Shown: one piece after another, positions 13,185 through 20,103 of the stretch | How positions within the stretch are numbered: position 1 is the stretch's first letter | Layout of the letters: each line of letters opens with the position of its first letter | NCBI GenBank assembly: GCA_902834555.1 | Contig: CADFJN010000030.1 | Span: 1 to 20,103 of the forward strand | Length of the DNA: 20,103 nucleotides | Direction: 5' to 3' | Source: Atopobiaceae bacterium | GTDB lineage: Bacteria > Actinomycetota > Coriobacteriia > Coriobacteriales > Atopobiaceae | The notes under the pieces: generated by a model | The model's database searches: none | What the model saw: only the letters and a program-made list of their open reading frames with translations | Told to the model about the DNA's origin: nothing | Position numbers and translations under genes: made by a program

Positions 13185-13973
13185 ATGCTGGGCTGGTTCC
13201 ACAAGCAAGGCAATGGGGACTCCGCCGGGCTAAAGCCCACCAAGGGCGGGCAGCTCCTTCCCGTGGGCGACAACTGCCGCGACCTGGGCGGCTATCCCCT
13301 ACCGGCGGGCCTCGGTCGCGCTGCCGGAGCAACCACGCTCACCCATCGCTTCCTGCGTTCTGGCTCCACCTCGACGCTCTCACGTAAAGAGGCCCACTAC
13401 CTGCGCGAATACGGCGTCACGCGGGTGGTTGACCTGAGAAGCACCTCGGAGTGCGCCAGCTCGCCGGACGTCTTTGCCTCCTACCCCGGCGTCGCCTACA
13501 CAAACGTGCCGCTCTTTGGCGTCAACCTGCACGACCCCAAGCTGCGGCTCCCCGGGGACACGCGAGACTACCTTGCGTCTGGCTACCTCAGGATGCTCGA
13601 CAACCACGAGGCCGTGCGCCGGATCTTCTCGGCCTTTGCCGAGGCGGCGCCCGAGGAGTGCGTGCTCTACCACTGCGCCGCTGGGATGGACCGCACCGGT
13701 GTCACGTCGCTGCTGCTCTTGGGCCTGTGCGGCGTGGATCGTACGAGCGTCGTGGCGGACTACACCTACTCCTTTGCCTCTCGCGAGGAGGTCGACGCCT
13801 ATATCTACCAGGGCGTATCTCCCAGCTTCACCACCGTGGACGTGCTGGCCAAGCTCATGGGCCGCGTGTACGACGGCCTGCTCGAGAGCTACGGCTCGGT
13901 TGAGGCGTACCTTCTCGCCTGCGGCGTCAGCAAGTCGCAGCTCGCGCGCGTGCGCGAGCACCTCACGAAATAG
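13185..13973 (+). CDS. tyrosine-protein phosphatase, Tyr_phosphatase_3 type
   Basis: A 262-residue phosphatase of the family named after Mycobacterium PtpB and related lipid/protein phosphatases. Characteristic are NCRDLGGY near the N-terminus (30-37), RFLRSGS, VVDLRSTSE (81-89), and the P-loop HCAAGMDRTG with Cys164 and Arg170. Members dephosphorylate phosphotyrosine and sometimes phosphoserine or phosphoinositides; the substrate here is unknown. No secretion signal is visible. The ATG at 13185 follows GAAGG at good spacing, 13 bp after the small unknown gene. The fold class differs from the LMW phosphatase encoded divergently 0.4 kb away, so two unrelated tyrosine phosphatases are neighbours. 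Confidence 0.92.
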   Translation: MLGWFHKQGNGDSAGLKPTKGGQLLPVGDNCRDLGGYPLPAGLGRAAGATTLTHRFLRSGSTSTLSRKEAHYLREYGVTRVVDLRSTSECASSPDVFASYPGVAYTNVPLFGVNLHDPKLRLPGDTRDYLASGYLRMLDNHEAVRRIFSAFAEAAPEECVLYHCAAGMDRTGVTSLLLLGLCGVDRTSVVADYTYSFASREEVDAYIYQGVSPSFTTVDVLAKLMGRVYDGLLESYGSVEAYLLACGVSKSQLARVREHLTK

Positions 13974-14000
13974 TGCGGGCAAGCCGACAAGCGCAATGAA

Positions 14001-14028
14001 AAGCCCCGACGCACCGGCGCCGGGGCTT
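14001..14028. terminator. terminator between convergent genes
   Basis: AAGCCCCG (14001-14008) pairs with CGGGGCTT (14021-14028) around a 12-nt loop. On the minus strand the stem is followed by TTC, giving TTTTC at its end, so it fits as the end of the phosphoglucomutase transcript; it probably also serves the phosphatase gene from the left. The palindromic repeat copy 3 lies 13 bp away. Confidence 0.6.
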
Positions 14029-14041
14029 CATCAATCTTCTA

Positions 14042-14072
14042 ATGAGACAAAGGGACTGTCCCTTTGTCTCAC
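14042..14072. repeat. palindromic repeat, copy 3
   Basis: Core TGAGACAAAGGGAC (14043-14056), a central T, then its complement to 14071. The orientation of the centre is opposite to copies 1 and 2. The edge of the repeat, TCA at 14069-14071, read on the minus strand is the TGA stop codon of the phosphoglucomutase gene. Confidence 0.9.
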
Positions 14073-15793
14073 GAGAGGGCCTTCTCGGCGGCCTCCTGCA
14101 GCTTGGCGCGCACGGCCTCGGCCTCGGCGCGCGTGGCGCCCTTTGCAAACAGGTACGCCTTGACCTTGGGCTCGGTGCCGGACGGGCGGAAGATCACCTT
14201 GTTGTCGTCCTCCAGGCGGTACTCAATCACGTTGGCCGCGGGCAGCTCCTGCGCAGGTTCCTTCTGCAGGCCGGAGACACGCGGCATCTCGGCGCCCTTG
14301 CCAAAGTCGGTCATGCCCACAACCTTGTAGCCAGCGATCTCGGTGAGGGGCTTCTCGCGCAGGTCGGTCATGATCTGCGCCATGCGCTTGGCGCCGGCCT
14401 CGCCCGGGAACTGCGCGTTCACGGTGCCGTTGAGGTAGTAGCCGTACTGCTTGTAGAGCTCCTCCATGGCCTCGTAGAGGTCCATGCCACGCTCGGCGTA
14501 GTACGCCGCCATCTCGACGCACATCTCCACGGCCACAATGGCGTCCTTGTCGCGCGCGTGCGTGCCCACGAGGTAGCCGTAGGACTCCTCGAAGCCCATG
14601 AGGAAGCGGTCCTCCTCGCCCTCGTCCTTGAGCTGGTCGATCTGGTCGCCAATGTACTTGAAGCCGGTGAGCACGCGGCGCATCTCAAAGCCGTAGTGCT
14701 TGGCCAGGGCGTCAGGCATCACGGACGAGACGATCGTGGACACGGCGACCTTGCGCTTGGGGTCCTCGCCGCGGTCGATTGCCATCTTGATGAGCCAGTC
14801 CATCATGAGGACGCCCATCTCGTTGCCGGTGAGCAGCTTGTACTCGCCGTTGTGCGGGATGGCGGTGCCCATGCGGTCGGCGTCAGGATCGGTAGCCACG
14901 ACCAGGTTGGGCTTGACCTTCTCGGCAAGGTTAAGCGCCAGCTGCAGCGCCTCGCGGAACTCGGGGTTGGGGTACTTGCACGTGGGGAAGTTGCCGTCGG
15001 GGTTGGCCTGCTCGGGCACGACGGTGACGTCGTTCACGCCAATCTCCTTGAGGATGCGCGTGACGCACTCCATGCCGGTGCCGTTGAGCGGCGTGTAGAC
15101 AACCTTGTAGCCCTCGGGCGCCTTGAAGCCGGGGACCGAGACCTTCTTGACGGCGTCGATGAAGGCGTCGAGAACCTCCTCGGGCGTCCACTCGATGAGG
15201 CCCTGCTTGAGGCCCTCGTCGAAGTCCATCATCTTGACGCCGCCAAAGACGGGCGTCTGGGCAATGGAGGCGCTGATCTCATCCGCGGCCTCGTTGGCGA
15301 TCTGGCCGCCGTTGTCGTTGTAGACCTTGTAGCCGTTGTACTGTGCCGGGTTGTGCGACGCCGTGAGCACGATGCCCGCGGAGGTGTGCAGGTAGCGCAC
15401 CGCAAAGGAGAGCGTGGGGACGGGCTCGATGCGCGGGTAGACGTAGACGTGCACGCCGTTGGCGGCAAGGACGCCGGCCGCCACGCGCTGGAAGTCCTCG
15501 CCCTTGAGGCGAGAATCGCGCGCGATGGCAATGGTGGGGTGGTCATAGTGGGCGTTCAAGTAGTTGGCCACGCCCTGGGTTGCCTGGGCAACCACGTAGA
15601 CGTTCATGCGGTTGGTGCCCACGCCGAGCGTGCCGCGCAGGCCCGCAGTGCCAAACTCGAGGTTGCGATAGAAGGCGTCGTTGAGTGCATCCTCGTCGCC
15701 AGCGCTGACAAGGGCGTCAAGCTCGGCCTTGAGGTCTGGCTCGGTGACGTTGTCCTGCCAAAGCTTGATGGTTTCCTTAACGCCTGCGTCCAT
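14069..15793 (-). CDS. phosphoglucomutase/phosphomannomutase (alpha-D-phosphohexomutase)
   Basis: A 574-residue cytosolic enzyme that interconverts hexose 1- and 6-phosphates, feeding glycogen, cell-wall and surface-sugar synthesis. All four active-site loops are present: TASHNPAQYNGYK with phosphoserine Ser146, the metal loop DPDADR (302-307), the sugar loop GFEESYGY (400-407), and the phosphate loop RPSGTEPKVK (536-545). The early FGTAGLRG block and the length match the PgcA-like phosphoglucomutase group. The ATG at 15793 has AAGGGGGA upstream. The stop codon lies within the palindromic repeat, so the element abuts the coding end exactly. The gene is divergent from rlmKL; the shared 271-bp spacer has three ACGAACA words upstream of its start. 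Confidence 0.96.
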   Translation of the reverse strand: MDAGVKETIKLWQDNVTEPDLKAELDALVSAGDEDALNDAFYRNLEFGTAGLRGTLGVGTNRMNVYVVAQATQGVANYLNAHYDHPTIAIARDSRLKGEDFQRVAAGVLAANGVHVYVYPRIEPVPTLSFAVRYLHTSAGIVLTASHNPAQYNGYKVYNDNGGQIANEAADEISASIAQTPVFGGVKMMDFDEGLKQGLIEWTPEEVLDAFIDAVKKVSVPGFKAPEGYKVVYTPLNGTGMECVTRILKEIGVNDVTVVPEQANPDGNFPTCKYPNPEFREALQLALNLAEKVKPNLVVATDPDADRMGTAIPHNGEYKLLTGNEMGVLMMDWLIKMAIDRGEDPKRKVAVSTIVSSVMPDALAKHYGFEMRRVLTGFKYIGDQIDQLKDEGEEDRFLMGFEESYGYLVGTHARDKDAIVAVEMCVEMAAYYAERGMDLYEAMEELYKQYGYYLNGTVNAQFPGEAGAKRMAQIMTDLREKPLTEIAGYKVVGMTDFGKGAEMPRVSGLQKEPAQELPAANVIEYRLEDDNKVIFRPSGTEPKVKAYLFAKGATRAEAEAVRAKLQEAAEKALS

Positions 15794-16064
15794 GGTTCCC
15801 CCTTGCTTCCCGCCGCACGAACACGCGTGGTGCGCTGCGGCTGTCTACGAACAAGCACGAACAATGCACCTTAGATTCTATCCGTGACGGCGCGGCGCGG
15901 GGCGCTCATGCGGACGAACGACTTTGTGGAGCTGTGAGCGGATGGTCGGGCGCCGTCCGCCGCGCGAGGCCGGCACACGTATCATGGTCGCAATGGTTTT
16001 CTCGGCGCGTAGGCGCCGCTGGGCGCGCCAACTGGCACGCAGGTCACGGGCGAAAGGTGTCCCG
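15794..16064. promoter_or_regulatory. divergent promoter region
   Basis: This 271-bp spacer must hold promoters for the mutase gene (minus) and rlmKL (plus). ACGAACA occurs three times (15817, 15847, 15857), the last two spaced 10 bp, about one helical turn, apart. A TAGAAT word on the minus strand near 15872-15877 could be a -10 box. A GC-rich inverted repeat near 16004-16018 falls in the rlmKL leader. None is proven. Confidence 0.3.
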
Positions 16065-18365
16065 ATGGAGTTTGTCGCAACATGCCCCAAGGGCTTCGAG
16101 TCTCTGCTGGCAGGAGAGCTGCACGCGCTTGGCGCCGAGGGGGTGCGCCCGCTTGTGGGCCAGGTCTCGTTCACGGGAGGCCTAGCGGACGCCTATCGCT
16201 GCTGTCTGTGGTCTCGCCTGGCGTCAAACGTGACGCTTGTGCTGGCGCGCGTGGGGGCAGCCAATGCGGACCAGCTCTACGAGGGCCTCTCGGCCATCCC
16301 CTGGGAAGACCACGTGGCGCCAGGCGCAACAATGGCCATAGAGGCGCGCGGCACCAACGACCAGCTGAGAAACACGCAGTTTGTGGCCCTGCGCTCGAAG
16401 GACGCCGTGGCAGACAGGCTTCTCTCGCGCCGCGGCGCTCGGCCCCTGGTGAACACGGACGCGCCGGACGTGGGCATTGTGGTGCGCCTCTCGCGCGAGC
16501 GCGCGCTCGTGGGCATAGACCTCACGGGAGAGCCGCTCTTCAACCGCGGTTGGGAGGTGCCCCTGGGTCGCGGGCGCCTTGCCCCGCGCCGGGCGGACTA
16601 CGCTGCGGCGCTTCTCGAGGCAGGCTGCTGGTTCCGCGACGTGCGACACGGCTCACCCGTGCTGGTGGACCTCTTCTCCGGCACCGGTTGCGTGGCCGTG
16701 GAGGCGACGAGCCAGGCCCTCGACCGCGCGCCGGGGCTGCTGCGCACGCGCTGGGGCTTTTCGCATTGGGCCGGCCACGACGCCGAGGCCTGGGACGCCC
16801 TTGCGACCGAGGCCGCAGACCGCGCGGCAGCGGGCGCCGAGAACAGCGTGGAGATCTTGCTCTGCGACACACGGCCGGGCGCGGAGGCCGCGGCGAGAAG
16901 GGTGCTTCGTGCCGCAGGCATGGACGTGGAGCCGCGCTTCCTCGCCGCAGGCGAGCTTGCGGCCGCCGTGGGCGACGGCTCGCCCCTCCTGGTGGCAGAC
17001 CTCGCGTGGCCGCAGCCGGACGACCTCGCCAGCGAGGCCGAGGCTCTCTCGCTCTTCTCGGCAGGAGCCGGGGCTGTGGCGGGGCACGACGGCGCCGGTG
17101 TGGTAGCGCTCTCCCCCGACAACGCGGCGGACGCGGCCGCAGGCGGCGAGCCCGCGGAGACGATCGCCGTGATCCTAGGCCGCGACGACGCAACCATCCG
17201 CTGCTACGACCCCATGTCCCTCTCGGCAGAGCACCCGATGGTGCAGCTGCGCGGAGACGCGGGCAGCGTTCCCGTGCTGGTGGGGGCGTCGGACCAGTTT
17301 GCCGCGCGCCTTGCCAAGGTGGCCAAGCTCCGCGCCAAGTGGGCGGCGCGCGAGGACGTGAGCTGCTACCGCGTCTACGACGCGGACCTACCGGACTACG
17401 CCGTCTCGATTGACCTGTACCGCGGCTCGGCCACGCCGGGTCGCTGGCTCTACGTCTCCGAGTACGCCGCTCCACGCGACGTGGACGCGGGGCTTGCGCG
17501 CAGGCGCCTTCTCGACGTACTGGCCATCGCGCCACGCGTTCTGGACGTGGACCCCGCCAACGTGCACGTGCGCGTGCGCACACGGGCCCGCGGCGGCTCG
17601 CAGTACGCGGACGGCGGGCGAGAGGGGCGTGGCCCAGCGGCGCGCGACGAACGTCCCGCGCGCAGGCGGGACGGACGCGTGGAGCTGCCCCGCGGCGCGC
17701 ACCTCGTGGACGAGGGCGGCCTCACCTTTGAGGTCAACTTCTCCGAGCGCCTGGACTGCGGGCTCTTCCTCGACCACCGCGAGACCCGCTCCATGCTGCG
17801 CGAGCTCATGAAGCGCACGCCGGGCGGAAGCTTCCTCAACCTCTTTGCCTACACCGGCACGGCAAGCTGCTACGCGGCGGACGGCGGCGCGGGGCTCACC
17901 ACCACGGTGGACCTCTCCCGGCCGTCGCTCGACTGGGCGCGCCGCAACATGGAGCGCAACGGGTTTGTCGGCCGCAACCACGAGTTCATCCAGGCAGACG
18001 TGCTGCAGTGGGTGGCTGACCGCCGCAACGAGCACCGCTACACCTGGGACCTCATCTTCTGCGACGTGCCCACGTTCTCCAACTCCAACCGCATGCACGC
18101 CAGCTCGTGGGACGTGCAGCGCGACCACGCGGACCTCATCATCTCTGTGTCCAGGCTGCTCTCGCGCGGCGGCTGCGCGATCTTCTCGTGCAACCTGCGG
18201 AGCTTCAAGCCAGACGTCGAGACCCTCGAGAAGGCCGGCGTAGAGCTTGTGGACATCACCGCCAAAACCATCCCCGAGGACTTCTCGCGCAACCCCAAGA
18301 TCCACCACGCGTACCTGGTGACGCGCCGGGAGGATGGCGTCACGGCGCGCGAGCTGGGCCTCTAG
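16065..18365 (+). CDS. rlmL: RlmKL-type 23S rRNA methyltransferase fusion
   Basis: A 766-residue protein with the layout of RlmKL, which in E. coli makes m2G2445 (RlmL half) and m7G2069 (RlmK half) in 23S rRNA. Order: N-terminal ferredoxin-like and THUMP region (about 1-155), RlmL methyltransferase domain (about 160-400, SAM loop VDLFSGTGC at 201-209), PUA-like linker (413-475), and RlmK domain (SAM loop NLFAYTGTA 592-600, motif DVPTFSNSNRM 667-677). In the first half the catalytic NPPYG expected near 311-317 is replaced by ADLAWPQ, so that half may be inactive. In the second half DPP has become DVP. A basic low-complexity insert lies at about 507-540. The ATG at 16065 has AAAGGTG upstream; the longer open frame is not needed. 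Confidence 0.9.
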   Translation: MEFVATCPKGFESLLAGELHALGAEGVRPLVGQVSFTGGLADAYRCCLWSRLASNVTLVLARVGAANADQLYEGLSAIPWEDHVAPGATMAIEARGTNDQLRNTQFVALRSKDAVADRLLSRRGARPLVNTDAPDVGIVVRLSRERALVGIDLTGEPLFNRGWEVPLGRGRLAPRRADYAAALLEAGCWFRDVRHGSPVLVDLFSGTGCVAVEATSQALDRAPGLLRTRWGFSHWAGHDAEAWDALATEAADRAAAGAENSVEILLCDTRPGAEAAARRVLRAAGMDVEPRFLAAGELAAAVGDGSPLLVADLAWPQPDDLASEAEALSLFSAGAGAVAGHDGAGVVALSPDNAADAAAGGEPAETIAVILGRDDATIRCYDPMSLSAEHPMVQLRGDAGSVPVLVGASDQFAARLAKVAKLRAKWAAREDVSCYRVYDADLPDYAVSIDLYRGSATPGRWLYVSEYAAPRDVDAGLARRRLLDVLAIAPRVLDVDPANVHVRVRTRARGGSQYADGGREGRGPAARDERPARRRDGRVELPRGAHLVDEGGLTFEVNFSERLDCGLFLDHRETRSMLRELMKRTPGGSFLNLFAYTGTASCYAADGGAGLTTTVDLSRPSLDWARRNMERNGFVGRNHEFIQADVLQWVADRRNEHRYTWDLIFCDVPTFSNSNRMHASSWDVQRDHADLIISVSRLLSRGGCAIFSCNLRSFKPDVETLEKAGVELVDITAKTIPEDFSRNPKIHHAYLVTRREDGVTARELGL

Positions 18366-18380
18366 GCGCCGTATCTAGCG

Positions 18381-18416
18381 AGAAGGCCGGCAACCCTGCA
18401 CGGGAGCCGGCCTTCT
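18381..18416. terminator. bidirectional terminator after rlmKL
   Basis: AGAAGGCCGGC (18381-18391) pairs perfectly with 18406-18416 around a 14-nt loop. It sits between the convergent rlmKL and serine carboxypeptidase-like genes and is followed on the plus strand by TTTGC when the stem's last T is counted. It likely ends both transcripts. Confidence 0.7.
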
Positions 18417-18437
18417 TTGCGAGGCGTATTTTCTCGA

Positions 18438-19955
18438 CTATGCCTTCTGGTAGAAGTCGTGGATGTCGCGGTCCATCGCGGCAAGCGTGGGCTCGTCCAC
18501 GTACGCCATGTGGCCGCAGCCGTAGCGCAGCCAGGTCACGCGCTCCTTGAGCGCAGGCGAGAGGAACTGGCAGCTCAGGTCGTGGCGCACGTTCCAGAAC
18601 GTGGTCGCCGCGTCGTAGCGGCCGCCGATGATGGCAAGCTTCATGGTGGGGTTGCGGCGCAGCGCAAGCGCGACGTCGCCGGTCACGTTGGGCGCGCCGA
18701 CCTTCTCGCCCGTACCGGGAACCTCGTGCTGCCAGACCCACTTGTGGCCCACGCGCTCCCAGTTCTGCCCCAGGTAGACCGAGGGGCCCTGGTAGCCCAA
18801 CTCGTCCGCGCAGAACGCGCGGAAGGCGTTGGTCCAGTTGGCCTCCACGGCGTCGTCGGCGGCATCCTCGCCACCCAGCCAGTCGAGGCTCGCCTGCATG
18901 GGCGACGGCTCGTCCGAGCAGAAGCGCATGTCCAGGCGGCCGCACACGCGCCCCTCGTCGCGCAGCAGCTCGCGGCGGAACTCCGTGAGCTCCACGCGCA
19001 GGTGGTGACGCACGAGGAACTCAACGGGCAGACCCACGAACTGCGAGAGCTCGCGCGCCACGTCGTGCTCGCGTTCTGCGCCAAGGCGGTCGCCGCGGAG
19101 AAGCGCCGGTGCCAGCGTCTCGTCGGCAAAGCCCATCGCGCGGTCAAACCACTCGTCGGGGTCCACGCCCTCGCCCGTGCGACCAAAGAACTGCGCCGCA
19201 GCCGCGTAGGTGGGCATCATGCCCAGGTAGTAAAGGTCCTCGCCGGGAAGCGTCTGCACCCAGTCCCAGATGGCCGAGAGCATCACCACGCCGGTGAGCT
19301 TGACGGACCTCTCGCCCAGAAGCCTCATGAGCACGGCGTTCCTAAAGGTGCCGTAGGACTCGCCGAAGAGATAGATGGGGCTTGACCAGCGGTGGTTCTT
19401 CTCGAGCCAGTCCATGATCGCACGGGCAAAGGCGTCCGCATCGCCGTCGACCGAGAAGACCGTCGCGGGGTCGCAATCGTCAGCCACCACGGACCAGCCG
19501 GTGCCCAGGGCATCGAGAAACACGAGGTCAGAGTCCTTGAGCAGCGTGTGGGGGTTATCGGCAATCTGCGCGGAAGCCGCCAGGTGATTGGTGCCGTCGG
19601 TCTCAACGCGGCGGGGCCCAATGCCGCCAAAGTTGATGGGCACCGATGCCGAGCCAGGGCCGCCGTTGTAGGCAAAGGTCACCGGGCGGGCGGAGTTTGG
19701 CCGGCCCTCCTCGTCCACTGCCACATAGGAGAGCGAGAACATCTTGCCCTCAAGGCGGCCAGAGTCATCGCGGACGTCAAGGTGGGCGGCCGTGGACACG
19801 TAGTCGATGGTCCTCTCGCCGTCAGTCCACGAGAGGCGCGCGCTCGCCGGGTTGGGCACGCTCCTCACCACGTTTGCGGGCACGCCCTCATACGGGCGGC
19901 GCGGCGCCTCCGAGGCGGGCACCGCCTGAGGCGCCTGCGTGTTCTCGTCTGCCAC
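18438..19955 (-). CDS. S10-family serine carboxypeptidase-like protein, cytosolic
   Basis: A 505-residue alpha/beta-hydrolase of the S10 carboxypeptidase family, which trims C-terminal residues from peptides. Seen: the oxyanion block FAYNGGPGSAS (95-103), nucleophile Ser200 in FGESYGTFR, Asp448 in GGRYDAATTF and His482 in CGHMAYVDEP, giving a complete triad in order. No signal peptide is present; the N-terminus is polar and Pro/Ala-rich, so it probably acts in the cytosol, perhaps on imported peptides. The GTG at 19955 is preferred: GGGAAGGGG precedes it by five bases, whereas the upstream ATG at 19994 has no ribosome site. It converges on rlmKL and appears monocistronic. An aminopeptidase- or acyltransferase-like role is possible, since S10 homologues include acyltransferases in plants. 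Confidence 0.9.
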   Translation of the reverse strand: MADENTQAPQAVPASEAPRRPYEGVPANVVRSVPNPASARLSWTDGERTIDYVSTAAHLDVRDDSGRLEGKMFSLSYVAVDEEGRPNSARPVTFAYNGGPGSASVPINFGGIGPRRVETDGTNHLAASAQIADNPHTLLKDSDLVFLDALGTGWSVVADDCDPATVFSVDGDADAFARAIMDWLEKNHRWSSPIYLFGESYGTFRNAVLMRLLGERSVKLTGVVMLSAIWDWVQTLPGEDLYYLGMMPTYAAAAQFFGRTGEGVDPDEWFDRAMGFADETLAPALLRGDRLGAEREHDVARELSQFVGLPVEFLVRHHLRVELTEFRRELLRDEGRVCGRLDMRFCSDEPSPMQASLDWLGGEDAADDAVEANWTNAFRAFCADELGYQGPSVYLGQNWERVGHKWVWQHEVPGTGEKVGAPNVTGDVALALRRNPTMKLAIIGGRYDAATTFWNVRHDLSCQFLSPALKERVTWLRYGCGHMAYVDEPTLAAMDRDIHDFYQKA

Positions 19956-20036
19956 AAGAACCCCTTCCCTTGTAGAGCCTCGACCAAGTTGCACAAGACC
20001 ACCCAGCCGAGAATAGCGACAACGTGCATTATTCTA

Positions 20037-20103
20037 CTCGCTCCCCGCCGCCTCTCGCTCCCCGCCGTCGCCTCTCGCTCCCCGCCGTCGCCTCTCGCTC
20101 CCC
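20037..20103 (+). repeat. 20-bp tandem repeat cut by window edge
   Basis: A 17-bp unit (20037-20053) is followed by two identical 20-bp units starting CTCGCTCCCCGCCG (20054-20073, 20074-20093) and 10 bases of another. The first unit lacks TCG near its end. It lies upstream of the S10-type gene, whose promoter must be nearby. The full copy number is unknown because the window ends. Confidence 0.85.

Noticed and set aside
14042..15874. 610-codon open frame on the plus strand
   Set aside because: It is antisense to the well-supported mutase gene, starts in the palindromic repeat, and its His/Val/Leu/Arg-rich product has no family character; long antisense frames are common at this GC content.
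16082..17413. 443-codon frame on the plus strand overlapping rlmKL
   Set aside because: Arg/Gly-rich translation in the +2 frame of a recognised gene; no motif and no ribosome site.

Overview
The window reads as chromosome of a high-GC Gram-positive bacterium. The codon use and the style of the PcrA, FIST-domain, RlmKL and serine carboxypeptidase-like proteins point to the class Coriobacteriia (Olsenella, Atopobium or Collinsella-like). This placement is inferred from sequence character and was not tested by a search. Fourteen protein genes are supported. No rRNA, tRNA, CRISPR array, phage module or transposase gene was seen.

Left part (1-6107). A minus-strand operon encodes an MscS-type channel, LuxS and MTA/SAH nucleosidase (Pfs). 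The last two are consecutive enzymes of S-adenosylhomocysteine recycling that yield homocysteine and the AI-2 precursor, and their genes overlap by 8 bp. Divergent from it is a plus-strand pair: a stand-alone FIST-domain protein and an aldehyde dehydrogenase. An IclR-family regulator converges on them, and its leader carries a perfect 15-bp inverted repeat.

Middle (6108-12734). All genes lie on the minus strand: UvrD/PcrA helicase with an unusual palindromic insert in its coding sequence, a flavin NADH oxidase with an AT-rich inverted repeat upstream, an orphan HigA-type antitoxin, a U32-family protein and a low-molecular-weight tyrosine phosphatase. Between pcrA and the NADH oxidase gene is a 397-bp non-coding stretch packed with nested direct and inverted repeats.

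Right part (12735-20103). A small protein of unknown function and a second, unrelated tyrosine phosphatase run on the plus strand. They converge on a phosphoglucomutase/phosphomannomutase. Divergent from that is a fused RlmL-RlmK rRNA methyltransferase whose first catalytic half has lost the usual NPPY motif. A cytosolic S10-type serine carboxypeptidase homologue converges on it. The window ends inside a 20-bp tandem repeat.

The most notable non-coding signals are repeats. A near-perfect 29-31-bp palindrome occurs three times, and one copy supplies the stop codon of the phosphoglucomutase gene. There is also the mosaic repeat cluster at 8722-9037 and the palindromic insert inside pcrA. Together they suggest a genome colonised by several families of short palindromic elements.
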